Positions 26,846-37,657 of a stretch of DNA of 64,000 nt are shown here, piece by piece. The stretch is from Duganella sacchari (GTDB lineage: Bacteria > Pseudomonadota > Gammaproteobacteria > Burkholderiales > Burkholderiaceae_D): the NCBI RefSeq assembly GCF_900143065.1, contig NZ_FRCX01000005.1:372001-436000 (forward strand). Reading direction: 5' to 3'. Every line of letters begins with the position of its first letter. The stretch's first letter is position 1. Both the position numbers and the translations under genes were made by a program. The notes beneath the pieces are model-generated. The model was not told the DNA's origin. It did not search any database and was given only the letters and a program-made list of their open reading frames with translations.

Positions 26846-27636
26846 CTGGCGGCAGTCTTCTTGGCCGGCAGCAGCGGATCAAGCAGCTGGCCGCTCAAGG
26901 TCGGCGCCTGTGGTGTATCGGTGCCATATTCGGCCGGCCAGTGTCGCGGCAGATAGTGCGTGCCGAACAACCGGTCCAGGAACGGCAAGGTGGAGGCGTA
27001 GTTGCGGTTGATATGGTCGTTGCGGCTGTGGTGCCAATGGTGGAAGGCCGGCGTGACGACCAGCCACTCCAGCGGCCCCAGACGCCAGCGCAGATTGGCG
27101 TGGATGAAGAAGCCCCACAGTGTTCCCAATACCAGCAGCAGCGCAGGTGCACCACTGCCGGCGACATTGGGACTGGCCAGTCCCAGCAAATACAGCGGGA
27201 CCAGGCCAAACAGGCGGGTCAACACCATGTCCACCGGATGCGTGCGGGTATTCGCCAGAAAGTGCATATGCTCCGTGCTGTGATGCAGCGCGTGGAAGCG
27301 CCACAACCACGGCAGCTCATGGCTAAGCCGATGGCCCCAGTAGAAACCGGTTTCGCCGACGACGAAAGCCAGCAGCAGGCGTACTGACAGCGGCAAGGAC
27401 TGCACTGCCAGGACTAGCGCGTCCGGCACCACATGCCGCGCCGCGACTGCCAGCAATGCCGCCGGTGCGCTCAACAGGACGATGGGCACCAGACTGCTGA
27501 TGACGTAGTACGCCAGATTCTGCAACTGCTCGCGGCGCGAACGCGGCGCATGCGCCGCGCCGAACCAGCGTTCCAGTGGAACGAACAGGAGCGACAGCAG
27601 CACCAGCCACAGAAAAAGGCGCAGTACGATATTCAT
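26842..27636 (-). CDS. Sterol desaturase/fatty acid hydroxylase family membrane protein
   Basis: The 264-residue membrane protein carries the three histidine boxes of the di-iron hydroxylase superfamily: HRLSHE, HALHHSTEHMH and HHWHHSRNDH. It has about five membrane helices. Members hydroxylate or desaturate lipids; the substrate here is unknown. It is convergent with the TonB receptor and overlaps its end by 4 bases. Confidence 0.87.
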   Translation of the reverse strand: MNIVLRLFLWLVLLSLLFVPLERWFGAAHAPRSRREQLQNLAYYVISSLVPIVLLSAPAALLAVAARHVVPDALVLAVQSLPLSVRLLLAFVVGETGFYWGHRLSHELPWLWRFHALHHSTEHMHFLANTRTHPVDMVLTRLFGLVPLYLLGLASPNVAGSGAPALLLVLGTLWGFFIHANLRWRLGPLEWLVVTPAFHHWHHSRNDHINRNYASTLPFLDRLFGTHYLPRHWPAEYGTDTPQAPTLSGQLLDPLLPAKKTAAS

Positions 27637-27653
27637 GGCTGATGCGGGGTGCG

Positions 27654-28382
27654 TCAGACCTGTTGCGAACGGCGGCGCGCCACGAAGCCCAGCAGACCCA
27701 GGCCGCCCAGCAGCATGCCCCAGGTCGTCGGTTCAGGCACGGCGCTGGTCAGCGATACGCTATCGAGCAGCATGAATGGCGGCGCGCCTGGCGAGGCGCC
27801 TTTGGCCAGGAACGACAGCACTTCGCTGGCGTTGGTGGCGGTGAAGGTCATACTGGCGGTTTTCCAGCCGCTGAAGCCGCCGTTGGCGATGCTCAGCGCC
27901 GTGGAGTTCTGGGTGCTGCCGCCCAGGCCGACCTGCCAGTAGTTATTGCTGTTGGCGCCATTGAAGCCAACTTGCTGGCCCAGCGCGTAATCGAAGGTCA
28001 GCGTGTATTTGCCGCCGACCGTCAGGCCGCTGATGGACTGGGACAGCGTGCCAGGGTAGTACAGGGCGTCGGAAGCGAAGATGTTGCCGCCATTGGCCGA
28101 GGAGGTATAGCTGTTCTTCAGCCAGATGGCTGAATCCCAGGTATTGGCCAGGCCGCTGCTCAACACGAAGTTGTAGCCGCCGTCGTTGCCATTGCTGCTG
28201 GTCCAGCCAGTCAGCGTGGTGCGGTGGGCATCCAGCGTGATCACGGACGACAGCTGCTTGTTGGTGCCGTTGGTGGTCGATTCGAAATTACCGTTGGTCA
28301 CCAGGTTGGTCGAGGCCTGAGCCATACCTGCGCTCAAGGCGGCAACGGCGGACAAAGACAACAAAATAGATTGAATGCGCAT
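27654..28382 (-). CDS. PEP-CTERM-sorted secreted protein
   Basis: The 242-residue protein has an N-terminal signal peptide (MRIQSILLSLSAVAALSAGM to QAS). It ends with VPEPTTWGMLLGGLGLLGF followed by ARRR: the PEP motif, membrane helix and basic tail that mark exosortase-dependent sorting. The middle is Asn/Ser/Gly-rich and beta-like, with a starting NLVTNGNFE motif found in carbohydrate-binding-like PEP-CTERM proteins. ATG 28382 starts the signal peptide; an upstream ATG at 28397 is less likely. The sorting enzyme EpsH/XrtA is not in the window. Confidence 0.9.
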   Translation of the reverse strand: MRIQSILLSLSAVAALSAGMAQASTNLVTNGNFESTTNGTNKQLSSVITLDAHRTTLTGWTSSNGNDGGYNFVLSSGLANTWDSAIWLKNSYTSSANGGNIFASDALYYPGTLSQSISGLTVGGKYTLTFDYALGQQVGFNGANSNNYWQVGLGGSTQNSTALSIANGGFSGWKTASMTFTATNASEVLSFLAKGASPGAPPFMLLDSVSLTSAVPEPTTWGMLLGGLGLLGFVARRRSQQV

Positions 28383-28448
28383 GACGCAATGCTCCAAAAA
28401 TGACAGATAGGGATTATTCAGCTATCGGCGATTTTTGGGCCGAGGGGC

Positions 28449-28477
28449 AATTCGACGAGGTGCTTCTCTGTCGAATT
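28449..28477. repeat. Perfect 8-base inverted repeat upstream of the PEP-CTERM gene
   Basis: AATTCGAC (28449-28456) and GTCGAATT (28470-28477) are exact inverted arms separated by 13 bases. The repeat lies 67 bases upstream of the PEP-CTERM start and 30 bases beyond the Lrp stop, on the strand of both. It may be an operator or a hairpin; there is no T-tract. Confidence 0.4.
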
Positions 28478-28506
28478 AAGGTAGGTAACGCAATTCTAGC
28501 AGAAAT

Positions 28507-28977
28507 TCAACTTGTGTTACCAAGAGGCACATGAAAACCGGCCTTCAGGCATCCCAGTGCCACAGACGTGCGGTAGCGACGCACATTGTCATCCTTGCCA
28601 AACAGGCGCTCGGTCAGCGCTTCATAGTCCGCCATGGTGGCGGCGGTGACGATCAGCAGGAAGTCGGCTTCACCGGTAATCACGTAGCACTGCTGCACTG
28701 CCGGCTCGGCTTTGATGCGTGCGCGCAGCGCGGCTGAACGGTCCGGGTGGTCCTCATGCAGGTGGACTTCCACTGTCAACGTCAGAGGACGGCCCAGCAG
28801 GGTCGCGTCCAGCACGGCCACCTCGGCGCGTATGACCCCGCTGTCCCGCAGGCGCTGGATGCGACGCTGCACGGCAGGCGCCGACAAATGCACCCGCTGC
28901 GCGATCTCGCGCTGGGAGCTTGTGTTGTCGCGCTGGAGGATGTCCAGTATCGCCAGATCGAAGGCGTCGAGGTCCAT
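28507..28977 (-). CDS. Lrp/AsnC family transcriptional regulator
   Basis: The 156-residue product starts DLDAFDLAILDILQRD and has the winged helix-turn-helix (REIAQRVHLSAPAVQRRIQRL) and a C-terminal RAM/AsnC effector domain (CYVITGEADFLLIV). Such regulators bind amino acids. It is divergent from an EamA exporter gene, a common regulator-target pairing. ATG 28977 gives the family N-terminus; ATG 28995 is also possible. Confidence 0.92.
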   Translation of the reverse strand: MDLDAFDLAILDILQRDNTSSQREIAQRVHLSAPAVQRRIQRLRDSGVIRAEVAVLDATLLGRPLTLTVEVHLHEDHPDRSAALRARIKAEPAVQQCYVITGEADFLLIVTAATMADYEALTERLFGKDDNVRRYRTSVALGCLKAGFHVPLGNTS

Positions 28978-29075
28978 CGTGAGCGAAAGTTGCATGAACT
29001 GGGTGAAAATTGAGTCCAAATAAGCACGCATACACAATAAACTTTCATCACTTTGTTTTCAACCGGCATTTCATC

Positions 29076-29924
29076 ATGACGACTTCCCGCAGTGCTTTGA
29101 TCCCCTTTCTTGCCATATTGGGTGCCGTGACTTTTCTTGGCATTGGCACCTCATGGGCCAAGCACGTGCTGTTTCCGCTGGTCGGGGCGCAGGGGACGAC
29201 AGCGGTGCGGGTCGGCTTCTCCGCCCTGCTGTTGCTGCTGTTTTACCGGCCGTGGCGCCGCCAGCTCAGCTGGGCTGACGCCAGAACGGTGGCCTTGTAT
29301 GGCCTGGCGCTGGGCGCGATGAATCTGTGCTTCTATATGGCCTTGCGTACGATTCCGTTCGGGATAGCGGTGGCCATCGAGTTTGCCGGGCCGCTGACCG
29401 TCGCGCTGTTGTCGTCGCGGCGCGCGATCGACTTCCTGTGGGTAGCGCTGGCCGCCGCTGGACTGGGGCTGCTGTTACCGGTTGTCCCCAGTGCCGAGGC
29501 GCTGGACCCGGTCGGGCTTGCCTATGCCATCGCCGCTGCCGTGTGCTGGGGTACCTATATCGTCTTCGGCAAGCGGGCCAGCCATTTGCATAGCGGGCTG
29601 TCGGTACCACTGGGCCTGCTGATGGCAGCACTGCTGGTGGTGCCGGTCGGCGTCATCCACGTCGGCAGCGCCTTGCTGTCGCCGACGGTGCTCGCGGTTG
29701 GTGTCGGCGTGGCGCTGCTGTCCAGCGCGATTCCGATTTCGCTGGAAATGGTGGCGCTCAAGCGTCTGTCGCGCCAGTCCTTTGGCATCATGATTAGCCT
29801 CGAACCTGCGGTAGCCGCCGTCCTTGCGCTGATCCTGCTCGACGAGTATCTGAGTGCACTGCAATGGCTGGCGATCGGCCTGATTATCCTCGCATCCATG
29901 GGCAGCACACGCAGCAGCAAATAA
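29076..29924 (+). CDS. EamA/RhtA-type metabolite exporter
   Basis: The 282-residue protein has ten predicted membrane helices in two EamA halves, with the RhtA-like beginning GTSWAKHVLFPLVGAQGTTA. RhtA-type proteins export threonine, homoserine or related amino acids. The divergent Lrp-family gene would fit amino-acid-controlled export. ATG 29076 is chosen because the upstream frame lacks membrane character. Confidence 0.85.
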   Translation: MTTSRSALIPFLAILGAVTFLGIGTSWAKHVLFPLVGAQGTTAVRVGFSALLLLLFYRPWRRQLSWADARTVALYGLALGAMNLCFYMALRTIPFGIAVAIEFAGPLTVALLSSRRAIDFLWVALAAAGLGLLLPVVPSAEALDPVGLAYAIAAAVCWGTYIVFGKRASHLHSGLSVPLGLLMAALLVVPVGVIHVGSALLSPTVLAVGVGVALLSSAIPISLEMVALKRLSRQSFGIMISLEPAVAAVLALILLDEYLSALQWLAIGLIILASMGSTRSSK

Positions 29925-29941
29925 GCTTTGCAGCGCATCAA

Positions 29942-29966
29942 TACGGCCAGCCAGCGCCTGGCCGTA
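29942..29966 (+). terminator. Hairpin after the exporter gene
   Basis: TACGGCCAG (29942-29950) and CTGGCCGTA (29958-29966) form a perfect 9-base stem with a 7-base loop, 18 bases after the exporter stop. There is no T-run, so it may act as a weak or Rho-aided terminator. It directly precedes the lost start region of the next gene. Confidence 0.45.
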
Positions 29967-30045
29967 GACTCGATAGATACCGAACCCTCCCGCACGCTAC
30001 GACCTGCCGTGGAAAGCGCCAGTAACGCACGCCTTCAGAGCCTTC

Positions 30046-30939
30046 ATGGTTTTTTTCTTTAGCGATCTCGGCGCCCAGATAGACTGGTCAAAGAAGCCAC
30101 GCTTCCGCGATAAGGAGTTGATGCGGGTTGGCGTAGGCAACACGCCAGACGGTCTGGTCGCGGACAAACTGATCGAGGTGTGTCTGCATGACGGCCGCCT
30201 GCAGTGGGTGCTGATCCACATTGAAGTGCAGGCGCAACGCGATCCCGCGCTGGCGCGGCGCGTACTCGACTACAACTACCGGATTTTCAAGGCGTATGAA
30301 CGGCCTGTGGCGAGCCTCGTGCTACTGGCCGATGATGAACCCAACTGGCGTCCGCACGCTTTTCACAACCAGTTGCTGGGGACCAGCATGGGCATTTCCT
30401 TCGCCACCGCCAAGCTGCTCGATTACGCCGCCCGCAGTGAGGGATTGCTCGCCTCGCACAACCCTTTTGCCTGGGTGACGCTGGCCCACTTGCGCACGCA
30501 GCAGGCTCATCATAACCCGGAAGAACTCTACGCCGCCAAATGGCAGTTGACGAAACTCCTCTATCTGCACGGGTGGAGCAAACGGCGCATAATCGTATTA
30601 TTCAGCGTCATTAACTGGATGATGGCCCTGCCGGAGCCATATCAGGAACGCTACTGGCAGGCGATCGTTGAGCTTGAAAAGGAGCATGAGATGGAACTTT
30701 TCAATTCATTGGAACAGTCGTTTATCGACAAAGGGTGGCAAAGAGGGTTGGAAAAAGGCCTGGAGCAAGGCCGCCAGGAAGGCGCCGTGGCGTTACTGGA
30801 AAGGCAACTCACCCGGCGCTTCGGTCCGTTACCACAATCCGTGCGCAAAAAGCTCACCAAAGCCAGCATGGCGCAACTGGGCACTTGGTGCGATGCATTA
30901 CCCGAAGCCGAATCGCTGAAACATCTATTCAGCGCATAA
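30046..30939 (+). CDS. Rpn/DUF4351-type PD-(D/E)XK nuclease-like protein, 5' end damaged
   Basis: From ATG 30046 the 297-residue protein carries the Rpn-like core (FRDKELMRVG, ADKLIEVCLHDG, HIEVQAQRD) and a C-terminal DUF4351 region (ALLERQLTRRFGPLP). Such proteins are often labelled putative transposases but belong to the restriction-nuclease fold. The conserved N-terminus continues upstream of the ATG in the same frame (YDLPWKAPVTHAFRAF, from 29998) back to an ATA at 29977, with a stop at 29974. No standard start exists there, so the natural ATG probably mutated to ATA. The truncated form may still be made. Confidence 0.78.
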   Translation: MVFFFSDLGAQIDWSKKPRFRDKELMRVGVGNTPDGLVADKLIEVCLHDGRLQWVLIHIEVQAQRDPALARRVLDYNYRIFKAYERPVASLVLLADDEPNWRPHAFHNQLLGTSMGISFATAKLLDYAARSEGLLASHNPFAWVTLAHLRTQQAHHNPEELYAAKWQLTKLLYLHGWSKRRIIVLFSVINWMMALPEPYQERYWQAIVELEKEHEMELFNSLEQSFIDKGWQRGLEKGLEQGRQEGAVALLERQLTRRFGPLPQSVRKKLTKASMAQLGTWCDALPEAESLKHLFSA

Positions 30940-31042
30940 AATGTGCTAATTCAGACTGGATCTGAAACGAACTGTCAGACTGGTGAGAGTTCTGTGAGAC
31001 CGGTACCGGCCATTAGGCGACACTCGACACCAATTTTTAATA

Positions 31043-31477
31043 ATGAAAAAATCAATACAACGCGGCGGGTGCCGCACATATCGGGTTTTACAAGTATTCT
31101 CGCTATTTTTGCTTACAGCTTGTTTTGCCGGTCAATGCGCGGCACAGCAGGATGTAGCATCAATTCGAGAAAATCCTACATTAGCCCCGACACCTTACCA
31201 AAAGCTTCGCTCCGCCATGCCTCAAATGCCTTGCACCAGACCAGCTTGGCCGCGAGAAGCGCTCAAGAAAGAGCTTACCGGCACTGTAACGATGAAGTTC
31301 CTTATCGACGTTGATGGGCGTGTTCTTGAAAAAGAGGTTGTAAAGTCGAGCGGGCATGAAATTCTGGATTCCGCTGCACTAGAGGCGACTGCGCGTTGCA
31401 AACTTACAGTATCGCCACAGAACGGTCAGTTACAGAAAGAATGGGTGGTGAATCAATATGTTTGGACTTTAGACTAG
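31043..31477 (+). CDS. TonB C-terminal-domain periplasmic or lipid-anchored protein
   Basis: The 144-residue protein has an N-terminal hydrophobic signal (VLQVFSLFLLTACFAG, with a lipobox-like LTAC). A TonB C-terminal domain follows, from PAWPREALKKELTGTVTMKF to VNQYVWTLD. It lacks the proline-rich spacer and longer anchor of true TonB, so it may not energise receptors. Base composition is lower in GC than the neighbouring core genes, suggesting recent acquisition. Confidence 0.75.
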   Translation: MKKSIQRGGCRTYRVLQVFSLFLLTACFAGQCAAQQDVASIRENPTLAPTPYQKLRSAMPQMPCTRPAWPREALKKELTGTVTMKFLIDVDGRVLEKEVVKSSGHEILDSAALEATARCKLTVSPQNGQLQKEWVVNQYVWTLD

Positions 31478-31530
31478 CTGATTACCGTCATCGGCCAGAA
31501 GGCGCCATCTGAACTATGTATAGGTAATGG

Positions 31531-32019
31531 ATGACAAGTAATCTCCTGATTTTCGACCTCGACGAAACGCTGGTACATGCGACTACCGAGCAACTTTCCC
31601 GGCCTGCGGATTTCGAATATGCGCCGTACTTCGTCTACAAGAGGCCGTTCCTTTTAGAGCTCCTTATCGCCGCAAAGCCTTTATACGATTTCGCTGTGTG
31701 GTCATCGTCTTCGCGGGAATATGTCGATGCCGTCGTAGAGGAGATTTTCGCTGGTTTTGATGTGAAGTTTTCTTGGGCGGTGGAGCGGTGTATTCAACGC
31801 GTGGATGCACAGTCCAATGGCTACGTATATATCAAAGACCTCCGTCGTGTTCAAAGTCATGGTTACCCAGTTGAACGCATCACCATCCTTGATGACTCAC
31901 CGGAAAAAATAGCCCGTCAACCTCGTAATCATGTCAAGGTAAAACCCTATTATGGCTTGGAGGGGGACCAAGAACTGCTGGCAATTGCTGAAGAGCTGAT
32001 GGTTCGCTCAAAAAGATAA
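31531..32019 (+). CDS. FCP1/NIF-like HAD phosphatase
   Basis: The 162-residue protein begins with LLIFDLDETLVHAT, the DxDxT catalytic motif of FCP1/SCP-type phosphatases. Motif II (VWSSSSREYVDAV) and motif III (ILDDSPEKIARQPRN) are present, with no cap domain. In eukaryotes the family dephosphorylates RNA polymerase II; bacterial substrates are unknown. Its lower GC content sets it apart from secA. Confidence 0.8.
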   Translation: MTSNLLIFDLDETLVHATTEQLSRPADFEYAPYFVYKRPFLLELLIAAKPLYDFAVWSSSSREYVDAVVEEIFAGFDVKFSWAVERCIQRVDAQSNGYVYIKDLRRVQSHGYPVERITILDDSPEKIARQPRNHVKVKPYYGLEGDQELLAIAEELMVRSKR

Positions 32020-32105
32020 TGGCGCGCGACCGGCGGCTTCGGGGCGGGTGCTGCCGGTCGTCATTCAGACACCCTGTGTCAGGTCGAGTATGAGCTAATA
32101 CACAT

Positions 32106-32138
32106 AAAAAAACCCGCAGGCCTTGCGGCGCTGCGGGT
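32106..32138 (-). terminator. Rho-independent terminator of secA
   Basis: CCCGCAG (32113-32119) pairs with CTGCGGG (32131-32137) around an 11-base loop. Seven A residues at 32106-32112 give a U-tract on the minus-strand transcript. It lies 22 bases past the secA stop. Confidence 0.85.
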
Positions 32139-32159
32139 CTTCATGAGTGGCTTAAACGG

Positions 32160-34949
<2,790 letters not shown>

Positions 34950-35161
34950 GCTTGAATTCTTGAAAAAACGCCGTTAAAAAAAGCCTGTTTAGGGGAAAAA
35001 CGCCTTACCGCACGGAATTCGACTATGGCAAAAGACGGTGATTTTATCACGCGTCCGGTGCTACATTGGGTTATTGGTCTATATAACAATAGTCCAAGCG
35101 TTCACAATGTCACAAAATCAACCGATTTTACCCGGTGGTGACGATTTTGGGGCGCTGTGAT

Positions 35162-35659
35162 ATGGTTCGCCGCATGCGTTTCAACTCCTCCAACATCTCG
35201 CTCAAGCGCCCGACGGCCGTGGGCGCCACCGATTTCCTGCGCCGCAACGACCGCATGGCGGCCTTGCTGCCGGCGGTTGAACGCATGGCGCGTTTGCAGA
35301 GGGACTGTGCCGACACCCTGCCGGCCATGTTCAAGCACTGCGAAATCCTGGCGTTTGAGGATGGCCAATTGCTGTTATCGCTGCCGACCACCGCCTTGGC
35401 CGCCAAACTCAAGCAACAATTGCCTAAGTTGCAAGAAACGCTGGGACGGCGCGGCTGGCAGGTGACTGGCGTGCGGCTCAAGGTGCAGATGACCAAGGCG
35501 GCCGAAATCAAGGAGAAGATGCGTTCGCTGGAACTGCCGCCGGCTGCCGTGGACGCGTTCGACCGGCTCAGCACCACATTGGAAGCCAGCCCGCAGAATA
35601 GCGCGCTGATCGACGCGGTAAAGGCCATGGTGGCCCGCCGCCGCGCCGGACAAGGCTAA
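35162..35659 (+). CDS. dciA: DciA-like DUF721 protein, helicase loader
   Basis: The 165-residue protein has a DUF721 region (residues about 10-110) with AMFKHCEILAFEDGQLLL, the KH-like fold of DciA. DciA helps load DnaB helicase at the origin in bacteria lacking DnaC. It sits between divergent secA and convergent lpxC, the common arrangement in Burkholderiales. ATG 35162 and ATG 35174 are both possible starts. Confidence 0.8.
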   Translation: MVRRMRFNSSNISLKRPTAVGATDFLRRNDRMAALLPAVERMARLQRDCADTLPAMFKHCEILAFEDGQLLLSLPTTALAAKLKQQLPKLQETLGRRGWQVTGVRLKVQMTKAAEIKEKMRSLELPPAAVDAFDRLSTTLEASPQNSALIDAVKAMVARRRAGQG

Positions 35660-35660
35660 G

Positions 35661-36596
35661 TCAAGTTAGCGCCCACTCGCGCGCCATCTGGCGCACATAG
35701 GATTGCGGCGCCACGTCATTGCTCTCAAACGTGACAATTTCATAAGCATCCGGATGCTTGAGCAGCTCCAGCAGCAGCTGGTTGTTCAGCGCGTGACCGG
35801 ATTTGTGCGCTTCATAGCTGGCCAGCAGCGGATGGCCGACCAGGTACAGATCGCCAATCGCGTCCAGGATCTTGTGGCGCACGAACTCGTCTTCATAGCG
35901 CAGGCCGTCCGAATTCAGGATGCGGTACTCGTCCATCACAATCGCGTTTTCCAGCGAACCGCCGCGTGCCAGTCCTATGCCGCGCAGCATTTCCACGTCC
36001 TGCATGAAGCCGAAGGTGCGCGCACGCGCCACATCGTGCACATAGGAGACGTCGCCGAAATCCACCCGGGCGCGCTGCTGCGTGCCGTCCACTGCCGGGT
36101 GGTTGAACTCAATGAAGAAGTCCAGCTTGAAGCCGTCGTGCGGCAGCAGGCGTGCCCACTTTTCCTTGTCGCCCGTGCCTTCGCGGATTTCGACCGGCTT
36201 CAGTACGCGGATGAATTTCTTGGCCGCCGGCTGCTCCAGCACGCCCGCCTGTTGCAATAAAAATACGAAAGACGAGGCCGAACCATCCATGATGGGGATT
36301 TCTTCAGCACTGACTTCGATGTATAAATTATCAATACCGAGGCCGGCGCAGGCGGACATCAGGTGCTCAACCGTGGAGACACGCGCGCCATCCTTGACCA
36401 GCACCGACGCCATGCGGGTGTCACCCACCGCCATGGCGCTCGAGGGAAACTCGACGATGGGATTCAGGTCAACCCGGCGGAACACGATGCCGGTATCCGG
36501 TGCGGCCGGGCGCAGGGTCAGTTCAACCTTGGTGCCGGAGTGCAGGCCGACACCTGTGGTGCGGACCAGTTCTTTGATAGTGCGTTGTTTTAACAT
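35661..36596 (-). CDS. lpxC: UDP-3-O-acyl-N-acetylglucosamine deacetylase LpxC
   Basis: The 311-residue protein starts [20 protein letters not shown]. It contains the zinc ligands in STVEHLMSA and [11 protein letters not shown], and [11 protein letters not shown] with the catalytic His. LpxC performs the committed step of lipid A synthesis. It ends two bases from the convergent dciA stop. In relatives it lies right after ftsZ and the peroxiredoxin, but here about 5 kb of other genes separate them. Confidence 0.97.
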   Translation of the reverse strand: MLKQRTIKELVRTTGVGLHSGTKVELTLRPAAPDTGIVFRRVDLNPIVEFPSSAMAVGDTRMASVLVKDGARVSTVEHLMSACAGLGIDNLYIEVSAEEIPIMDGSASSFVFLLQQAGVLEQPAAKKFIRVLKPVEIREGTGDKEKWARLLPHDGFKLDFFIEFNHPAVDGTQQRARVDFGDVSYVHDVARARTFGFMQDVEMLRGIGLARGGSLENAIVMDEYRILNSDGLRYEDEFVRHKILDAIGDLYLVGHPLLASYEAHKSGHALNNQLLLELLKHPDAYEIVTFESNDVAPQSYVRQMAREWALT

Positions 36597-36619
36597 CCAG
36601 CGATTATAGCGAACTGCGG

Positions 36620-37507
36620 TTAAGGGTGCTCAGCTTCCACATGGACGGCTTCGCGGCGCACCAGGTAAATGCCGCTGGCAATGATGATGCCCGCGCCCAG
36701 CAAGGTATAGCCATCCGGCAGCGTATGCCACAACACCCAGTCAATCGCCACGCCCCAGGCCAGTGCGGAATATTCAAACGGCGCCACCACCGAAGCCTTG
36801 CCGGTGCTGAACGCACGCGTAATCGCCAGCTGGCCGAAGAAACCGCTCAGCGCCAATGCCAGCAATACCCAGCCATCCTCGGCCCGCACCGGCACCCAGT
36901 TCTGCACAGACATGGCCAGGCCGCCGAGCGACATCAGGATCAGATACCAGAACATCATGGACTCGTTGGTATCGCTGCGCGCCAGCACGCGGCTGACGAT
37001 AGCGGTGGTCGCATAGCAGAACGCCGAGCCCAGAATCGCCAGGCCGCCAATCGACAGGAAGCCCGCCCCTTCAGGGCGCAGCACCACAATCACACCGATC
37101 AAGCCAACCGCGATGGCCACCCATTGGCCAGTGCTGACCTTCTCCTTCAACACGACCACCGATAGCGCGGTAATGAGCGCTGGCGCGATGAAGAAGATCG
37201 AATACGCTTCCGCCAGCGACAGCATGCTGAGGCCAAAAGCAAACATGGTGAGCATGCCGACACCCAGCGCACTACGCAGCAAATGCATGGGCCAGCGCAC
37301 CCGGAAGATGCCCTTGAAGGCGCCACGGTACAGCATGTACGCGCACAGCAGCGGCAGCGAACTCAATGCGCGCATGGCAGTGACTTGTCGGGCGGGATAG
37401 TGTTCGGACAGCAGCTTCATGGTGGTATCCATGAAGGAGAACATGGCAACGGCAATCAGCATCGCGTAGATCGCGCGCAGATTTTCTTGGCGGCTAACGG
37501 AAGACAG
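36620..37507 (-). CDS. DMT/EamA-family transporter with probable CTG start
   Basis: From ATG 37462 the product is 280 residues with ten membrane helices in two EamA halves. The frame stays open upstream and the added residues [11 protein letters not shown] match the usual family N-terminus. A perfect AAGGAG (plus-strand CTCCTT at 37514-37519) stands 6 bases before CTG 37507, whereas ATG 37462 has no ribosome site. The CTG start, giving 295 residues, is therefore preferred. The substrate is unknown. Confidence 0.8.
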   Translation of the reverse strand: MSSVSRQENLRAIYAMLIAVAMFSFMDTTMKLLSEHYPARQVTAMRALSSLPLLCAYMLYRGAFKGIFRVRWPMHLLRSALGVGMLTMFAFGLSMLSLAEAYSIFFIAPALITALSVVVLKEKVSTGQWVAIAVGLIGVIVVLRPEGAGFLSIGGLAILGSAFCYATTAIVSRVLARSDTNESMMFWYLILMSLGGLAMSVQNWVPVRAEDGWVLLALALSGFFGQLAITRAFSTGKASVVAPFEYSALAWGVAIDWVLWHTLPDGYTLLGAGIIIASGIYLVRREAVHVEAEHP

Positions 37508-37657
37508 AAGAAGCTCCTTGATCGGAGAACGTCATGATGGCGACGTCGGGAGCCAGGACGGCGCATGACGCTATCGCATGGATTATAACAACTCTTCAAA
37601 GTGTCTAAATGGAAATTAATATGTTATTATATTTACAATTTACACATTGGATTTTCT

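Noticed and set aside
28398..28506. Sigma-54 promoter for the PEP-CTERM gene
   Set aside because: A GCAC and TTGC pair is present on the minus strand, but the spacing is 9 bases rather than the required 5.
30046..30939. Transposase or insertion sequence
   Set aside because: Proteins of this family are often labelled transposases, but the motifs are PD-(D/E)XK nuclease-like and no terminal repeats or target duplications were seen.
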